Assembly: GCA_947629575.1 (NCBI GenBank)
Contig: CANREF010000003.1
Location: 112,686-176,685 of the forward strand
DNA: 64,000 nt
DNA from: an uncultured Clostridia bacterium
Lineage (GTDB): Bacteria; Bacillota; Clostridia; Christensenellales; Borkfalkiaceae
Direction: 5' to 3'
The notes below the pieces were generated by a model that saw only the letters and a list, made by a program, of their open reading frames with translations, did no database searches and was not told the origin of the DNA. Position 1 is the stretch's first letter; every line of letters begins with the position of its first letter. The position numbers and the translations under genes were made by a program. This document shows positions 59,664 to 64,000 of the stretch, piece after piece.

Positions 59664-60153
59664 GCCGAAGAAGAAACAGCTCCCGAAAAAGAAGATCGTC
59701 TTTGTCTGTACGGGAAACACCTGCCGTTCGCCCATGGCGGAGGCGGCGCTCCGTAAGGAACTCCGCCGCCGCAAGATCTCGGGCTATGCGGTGTCCTCGG
59801 CGGGACTTCATGCCGAGGCGGGGAGCGTCCTCAGTCCGAACAGCGCGCAGGCGCTTTCGGAGGCGAAGATCTCCGTCAACAAGACGTTCAAGCCCAAACA
59901 GCTCACGGAGAAAATGGTGAAGGGGGCTTATGCCGTCATCTGTATGACCGACCGTCAGGCGCAGATGCTCGAAAAATACGGGAACGTCACGAGCTTTTTT
60001 GCACTTACGGGGCGTGAGATCCCCGATCCTTACGGTCAGGGGATCGACGTTTACCGCGTCACTCTCCGCCGTATCCGCGAGTGCCTGCCCCTCATCATCG
60101 AACGGTTTTGCCCCGCCGCGGAGGAGCAGGTTTCCCCTTCGCGGACGAAATAG
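59644..60153 (+). CDS. Low-molecular-weight protein-tyrosine/arginine phosphatase
   Basis: A 169-residue phosphatase of the YwlE/LMW-PTP type. The P-loop C22-TGNTC-R28-S and the later IPDPYGQ with the acid aspartate are intact. The N-terminus has a basic stretch (KKKQLPKKK) longer than usual. A position after sua5 is also seen in Bacillus (ywlC-ywlE), where YwlE removes arginine phosphate, so that activity is likely but not shown here. The ATG overlaps the end of tsaC by 20 bases. Confidence 0.9.
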   Translation: MEQKRVEPKKKQLPKKKIVFVCTGNTCRSPMAEAALRKELRRRKISGYAVSSAGLHAEAGSVLSPNSAQALSEAKISVNKTFKPKQLTEKMVKGAYAVICMTDRQAQMLEKYGNVTSFFALTGREIPDPYGQGIDVYRVTLRRIRECLPLIIERFCPAAEEQVSPSRTK

Positions 60154-60190
60154 AACATCTCGCCATCATGTACAAAAAAGGAGATCATTC

Positions 60191-60673
60191 ATGAAAGTTG
60201 CGCTTGCCTGCGACCATGGGGGACTTTCCCTCAAGAACAAGATAAAGGAACATCTTGCCGCAAACGGCTATGAGACGGTGGATTTTGGAACGACGGACGC
60301 CTGTTCGTGCGACTACCCCGATTTCGCCCTTTTGGGGGCGGAAGCGGTCGCGAGGGGAGAGTGCGACAGGGGGATCTTTGTCTGTACGACGGGCATCGGC
60401 ATCTCCATTGCCGCCAACAAAGTGCCCGGTATCCGCTGCGCCCTCTGCACGGACGAGACCTGCGCCCGTCTCACGCGGGAACACAACGACGCGAACGTCC
60501 TCGCCCTCGGCGGCGGGATCGTGGGCGAACACCTCGCCCTCGGGATCGTAGACGTCTTTCTCACGACCGGATTCTCGGGTCTGGAAAAGCATCAAAGGCG
60601 GATCGATAAGATCGCCGCTATCGAAAAAAAATATTCGGGAAGCTGTGACCGCTCCGTTCACGGCAAGAAGTAA
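60191..60673 (+). CDS. rpiB: Ribose-5-phosphate isomerase B
   Basis: Interconverts ribose 5-phosphate and ribulose 5-phosphate. The 160-residue protein has the start VALACDHGG, the active-site CTTGIGISIAANK with its cysteine, and REHNDANVLALGGG. The ATG follows AAAAAAGGAGATCATTC. It follows the phosphatase gene, as in the Bacillus ywlE-ywlF order. It would link the pentose route fed by araBDA to nucleotide synthesis. Confidence 0.95.
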   Translation: MKVALACDHGGLSLKNKIKEHLAANGYETVDFGTTDACSCDYPDFALLGAEAVARGECDRGIFVCTTGIGISIAANKVPGIRCALCTDETCARLTREHNDANVLALGGGIVGEHLALGIVDVFLTTGFSGLEKHQRRIDKIAAIEKKYSGSCDRSVHGKK

Positions 60674-60687
60674 TTCATAGGAACTGC

Positions 60688-62235
60688 ATGACGACGGCAC
60701 TCAAACAAAAAATCATCGAGTCGCTGACCTCGGTCCTCCCGGTCGCGCTCATCATCATCGCGCTTGCGATCACGTTCACCCCGCTCGATTCGGGTATCTT
60801 TGTCCTGTTCCTCGCGGGCGTCTTCCTGCTCATTCTCGGAATGGGCTGTTTTACGCTCGGCGCGGATATGTCCATGCTCGTCATCGGCGAAAAGATCGGT
60901 TCTTCCGTCACCCAATCGCGCAAGATCTGGCTCGTCGCCCTCGTGTCCTTTCTCATCGGTATCATCGTCACCGTTGCAGAGCCCGACTTGCAGATCCTCG
61001 CCCGTCAGGTGAGCAGCCTTGCGGAAAAGACCTTTCTCGGAAATTACCTGCTCATCCTGACCGTCGCGGCGGGGGTCGGTATCTTTCTCATGCTCGCCAT
61101 GCTCCGCATCGTATTTCATATCCGCCTTTCCTATATCCTCATCGGCTTTTATGTGATCGCTTTCATATTGGCGTTCTGCTTTGTCGATAAGAGCTTTTGG
61201 GCGGTCGCCTTCGATTCGGGCGGCGTTACGACGGGTCCCATGACCGTGCCCTTCATCATGTCGCTCGGCGTCGGCGTGGCGTCGATCCGAAGCGACGGAA
61301 ACGGGAAGGACGATTCCTTCGGCCTCGTTGCGCTCTCGAGCATCGGCCCTGTCATCGCCGTGCTCATCCTCGGGATCGCCTTCAAGATAAAGGGGCTAAC
61401 CTATCCAGACACGGGGGAATGGCGGGACGTCCCCGCAAATACATACGGCGTCCTCTTCCTCTATCTCAAGGGGGGAGCGGATCATGCCGCAGAGGTATTC
61501 ATCGCGCTCAGTCCCATCCTCGTGTTTTTCCTCGGCTTCCAGCTCCTCACCCGCGCCTTTCACAGGAAACAGATCGTGCGCATCTGCTTCGGATTTCTGT
61601 ATGCCTTTGTCGGGTTGGTCCTCTTCCTCACGGGGGCGAACGTCGGCTTTATGCGGGTGGGCAGAGCGATCGGCGAGGGGCTCGCATCCCTCTGGGGAGG
61701 GAACGGAAAGTGGCTGCTCATACCCGTGGGTATGCTCATCGGCTATTTTGTCGTCGCCGCAGAACCCGCCGTTCACGTGCTCAATAAACAGGTGGAACGC
61801 ATTTCCGCGGGCGCTATCACGGCAAAGTCCATGAAGCGGGGGCTCTGTACGGGCGTTTGTATCTCTTTGGGGCTTGCCATGCTGCGGATCGTCACGCACA
61901 TCAACATCATGTGGATACTTGTGCCGGGGTATTCCATTGCCCTCGTGCTGACCTTCTTCACCCCGCCCATGTTCACGGGGATCGCCTTTGACTCGGGCGG
62001 CGTTGCGAGCGGCGCAATGGTCTCTTCCTTTGTTTTGCCGATGGCGATCGGCGCTTGCTCTTCTCTCGGCGGATATGTCATGACGGAAGCGTTCGGTTGC
62101 GTGGCATTCGTGGCGCTCACTCCGCTCATCACCATCCAGATCCTCGGGATACGCTATCGGAGCAAGACGCAGCGGATCAAGCGGAACTTCCTCTCGGGGG
62201 AGGACAAGATCATCGAATACGAGGTGGACGCATGA
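60688..62235 (+). CDS. DUF1538-family membrane transporter-like protein
   Basis: A 515-residue protein with about 12-14 membrane helices arranged as two homologous halves. Each half has an AEP motif (VAEPDLQILARQV and AAEPAVHVLNKQV) followed by AFDSGGVTTGPM or AFDSGGVASGAM. The repeat signature is that of DUF1538, a putative ion or small-molecule transporter of unknown substrate. The 3' end overlaps the P-II-like gene by 4 bases, which indicates that the latter regulates it. Confidence 0.88.
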   Translation: MTTALKQKIIESLTSVLPVALIIIALAITFTPLDSGIFVLFLAGVFLLILGMGCFTLGADMSMLVIGEKIGSSVTQSRKIWLVALVSFLIGIIVTVAEPDLQILARQVSSLAEKTFLGNYLLILTVAAGVGIFLMLAMLRIVFHIRLSYILIGFYVIAFILAFCFVDKSFWAVAFDSGGVTTGPMTVPFIMSLGVGVASIRSDGNGKDDSFGLVALSSIGPVIAVLILGIAFKIKGLTYPDTGEWRDVPANTYGVLFLYLKGGADHAAEVFIALSPILVFFLGFQLLTRAFHRKQIVRICFGFLYAFVGLVLFLTGANVGFMRVGRAIGEGLASLWGGNGKWLLIPVGMLIGYFVVAAEPAVHVLNKQVERISAGAITAKSMKRGLCTGVCISLGLAMLRIVTHINIMWILVPGYSIALVLTFFTPPMFTGIAFDSGGVASGAMVSSFVLPMAIGACSSLGGYVMTEAFGCVAFVALTPLITIQILGIRYRSKTQRIKRNFLSGEDKIIEYEVDA

Positions 62236-63047
62236 CGCAGGATAAAAAACCCGCCCAGATCGTGCAGACGCTGAAAAATGCAGGCGGGAAGGTGGGGGAG
62301 ATCATCGGCGTAAAGCCCGTCTCCAAAAAGCCGAGCCGTATCAAATTGCTCTTGAGCGTTGTGAGCCCTTCCGACGAGGGAAAGCTCAAGGAGATCCTCG
62401 ACGAGGCGTCCGTGGCGCTCTCCTATACGTTTGCGGGAACGGGCACGGCGCGTTCGCAGGTGCTCGACTATCTCGGCATCGGCGGAACGGAGAAGGCGGT
62501 CATCGCCTCTCTCATTCCCGAGAGCGACGAAGACAGCATCCTCAAAGTGCTTCGAATCAAGATGTCTCTCTATCTCGTGGGGCGGGGGATCTCCTTTACG
62601 ATCCCGCTCACGGGGATCTCGTCGCTGACCGCGGGCGGGCTCGCGCGGGCGGCGGCAAACAAATCTGCAGAAGGGAGGAAGGTCATGACGGCCGATGAAA
62701 GAAAATACGATCTGATCGTCGCCGCTCTGGAAGCGGGACGGATGGACGAGGCGATGGAGGCGGCGCGTTCGGCGGGAGCTGCCGGAGGGACGATCCTGCG
62801 CGCCCGTGCGCTCGATAACGCCAAGGCGGAGCAGTTCATCGGGATCTCCCTCGCGCGCGAACAGGAAGTTCTGCTCGTGCTCGCAAAACGGGAGAGCAAG
62901 CTCGCCATCATGGAGGCGCTCATGGAGAAGGTGGGTTTGAAGACGGAGGCGGGGGGCATCGTGTTCTCCCTTCCCGTCGATAAGACCGCGGGCATCTCCG
63001 CAGCGGACGAAGCGGCGCTGCGCGCAGAGGGGAAGGTCGATGGATAA
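62232..63047 (+). CDS. Protein with two P-II-like domains
   Basis: A 271-residue cytoplasmic protein made of two P-II/GlnB-like ferredoxin-fold units. The first (residues about 30-130) has LLLSVVSPSDEGKLKEIL and YTFAGTGTARSQVLDYLG. The second (about 155-265) has YDLIVAALEAGRMDEAMEAA and ARALDNAKAEQFIG. GlnB-type uridylylation sites are not evident. By family it should bind a nucleotide or metabolite and control its partner. Coupled by ATGA overlap to DUF1538 upstream, and it overlaps the S51 gene by 8 bases downstream. Confidence 0.8.
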   Translation: MTQDKKPAQIVQTLKNAGGKVGEIIGVKPVSKKPSRIKLLLSVVSPSDEGKLKEILDEASVALSYTFAGTGTARSQVLDYLGIGGTEKAVIASLIPESDEDSILKVLRIKMSLYLVGRGISFTIPLTGISSLTAGGLARAAANKSAEGRKVMTADERKYDLIVAALEAGRMDEAMEAARSAGAAGGTILRARALDNAKAEQFIGISLAREQEVLLVLAKRESKLAIMEALMEKVGLKTEAGGIVFSLPVDKTAGISAADEAALRAEGKVDG

Positions 63048-63732
63048 GAGGATCGTCTGCATCGGCGGCGGAGAGCTCAAGACGGGAGAGACGCTCGCGA
63101 TCGACGAATATATCGCCGAGGAGGCGAAAAAGATAGCGGGGGACAGGCGCGCCTGCGGATTGTTCCTTCCCACCGCCAGCCACGATTGTATGCCCTATTA
63201 CAATACTTTTCATAAGGTGTATACAGGCAAGTTCGGCTTAAAGACGGATGTCGCGCTCACCGTCGGCAGAGAGTGGGATCGCGATAAGATGCGCGAAAAA
63301 TTCGCGCGGGCGGACTTTTTGTACGTGGGCGGCGGGAATACCGTGTTCATGCTCGAAGAGTGGGAAAGGAGCGGCCTTCTTCGCTTGATAGAGGAGGCAT
63401 ATGAGCGGGGCGCGCTCCTTTGCGGATTGTCCGCAGGGGCGATCTGCTGGTTCGAGGAGATGTATTCCGATTCGGTCGTCGAGGGCGAATACGCGATGTA
63501 TCGGGGGCTTGGATGGCTGAAGGGAAAAATTTCTCCCCATTACAACGAAAGAATGCTTGACTTTGACGAAATCGTGCGGTATAATAAATATCGCGCTTGG
63601 GGTTTGGAGAACGGCGCGGCAGTGGAATTCGTCAATGGCGAAGCTGTCAAGACCGTCTCAAGCGGTGGCAATGTGTGGCTTTTGGACGGTTCCGACGGTG
63701 AACACCTCAGAAAGACGGCATTCCAAAAATGA
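63040..63732 (+). CDS. Peptidase S51 (dipeptidase E-like) protein
   Basis: A 230-residue cytoplasmic serine peptidase of the Class I glutamine-amidotransferase-like fold. The nucleophile elbow CGLSAGAICWF contains the serine; YVGGGNTVFMLEEW and the HYNERM region supply the other site residues. Likely cleaves Asp-X or similar dipeptides; cyanophycinase-like members exist, so the substrate is open. Third gene of the DUF1538 operon. Confidence 0.88.
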   Translation: MDKRIVCIGGGELKTGETLAIDEYIAEEAKKIAGDRRACGLFLPTASHDCMPYYNTFHKVYTGKFGLKTDVALTVGREWDRDKMREKFARADFLYVGGGNTVFMLEEWERSGLLRLIEEAYERGALLCGLSAGAICWFEEMYSDSVVEGEYAMYRGLGWLKGKISPHYNERMLDFDEIVRYNKYRAWGLENGAAVEFVNGEAVKTVSSGGNVWLLDGSDGEHLRKTAFQK

Positions 63733-63755
63733 ATCGGGAACGGTCTCGGAGTGAG

Positions 63756-63918
63756 AATTGCGCTTTGTGTTGAGCGAAGCGCTCAGAGTGAGATTTGTTC
63801 TAAAAGGAAGACCAAAATAATTCTCAAAAAAGACGAAGTATTTTTTGAGAAAGAGGAGGAACAATCGAACGAAAATTGCGCTTTGCGTTGAGCGAAGCGC
63901 TCAGAGTGAGATTTGTTC
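63756..63918. repeat. Direct repeats and A6/T6 hairpin upstream of tRNA-Leu
   Basis: A 45-base unit (AATTGCGCTTTGTGTTGAGC...) lies at 63756-63800 and again at 63874-63918 with one mismatch. Between them is the hairpin TTCTCAAAAAA/TTTTTTGAGAA followed by AGAGGAGGAACAA, similar to the hairpin of the 150-bp repeats near tRNA-Arg. No gene seen. Confidence 0.8.
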
Positions 63919-63924
63919 CGACGA

Positions 63925-64000
63925 GCGGATGTGGCGAAATTGGCAGACGCGCAGGTTTCAGGTTCCTGTGGGAGACCATGCAGGTTCAAGTCCTGTCATC
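63925..64000 (+). tRNA. tRNA-Leu, anticodon CAG (3' end cut by window)
   Basis: A class II tRNA: acceptor 5' strand GCGGATG, D arm GGCGAAATTGGCAGACGC, anticodon loop TTCAGGT (CAG), long variable arm, T arm GCAGG/CCTGT. The sequence stops at CATC of the 3' acceptor strand, which matches the 5' strand as far as it goes. Decodes CUG. Confidence 0.93.

Overview
The window is a GC-rich, densely coded piece of a Gram-positive, Clostridia-type chromosome. The evidence for a spore-forming Firmicutes lineage is a full-length spoIVA (spore coat morphogenetic ATPase), Clostridia-style gene families (FeoA/FeoB, DegV, UPF0210, DUF1538, DnaD), strong TTGACA/TATAAT promoters and intrinsic terminators with perfect GC stems. 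The arabinose, arabinan and alpha-galactoside genes suggest a plant-polysaccharide user such as a gut member of the Christensenellales. That placement is inference. No rRNA, CRISPR array, prophage or transposase gene was seen.

Layout. 0-7 kb: two RluA pseudouridine synthases, a 938-residue membrane-anchored surface protein with a rubredoxin-like insert, DUF378 and feoAB. 7.1-9.6 kb: a metal-resistance pair (ArsR/SmtB repressor and Zn/Cd P-type ATPase) behind a palindromic operator. 9.7-13.3 kb, minus strand: lysine/diaminopimelate genes dapB, dapA and asd, split by about 0.9 kb of composite repeats. 13.5-20.4 kb: a DUF624-like membrane protein, methyltransferase, hslO, two helical-repeat proteins and spoIVA. 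20.5-21.5 kb: an MscS channel. 21.6-33.9 kb: a probable single operon for arabinose and arabinan use (FGGY kinase, araD, araA, GH36, GH127, UDP-sugar pyrophosphorylase, GH51, two small unknowns, a metallo-beta-lactamase protein). All the glycosidases lack signal peptides and no transporter is present, so imported oligosaccharides are probably cut in the cytoplasm. 34-36 kb: a beta-helix surface protein.

36-44 kb is the accessory-looking part. It holds tRNA-Thr(CGU) flanked by partial copies of itself, several dispersed repeats, and a structured RNA with promoter, three-way junction and terminator in front of a small SLOG-type gene. Then come tcdA, an AlkP-superfamily protein, a TtcA-like protein, a short minus-strand block (helical protein, DUF1295, FMN-binding protein, HTH regulator), 150-bp tandem repeats, tRNA-Arg(ACG) with a truncated second copy, and DnaA-box-like sites below a dnaD-type gene.

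45.8-64 kb: sbcDC, a hydrolase-like protein without the usual serine, signal peptidase I, degV, an ACT-domain regulator with its UPF0210 partner, a tandem repeat block, pepF, dnaB, tsaC/sua5, a low-molecular-weight phosphatase, rpiB, DUF1538 with a double P-II-like protein, a peptidase S51 protein, and a tRNA-Leu(CAG) cut by the window end. tcdA, tsaC and the TtcA-like gene all act on tRNA. The item I consider most worth study is the leader RNA in front of the SLOG gene.
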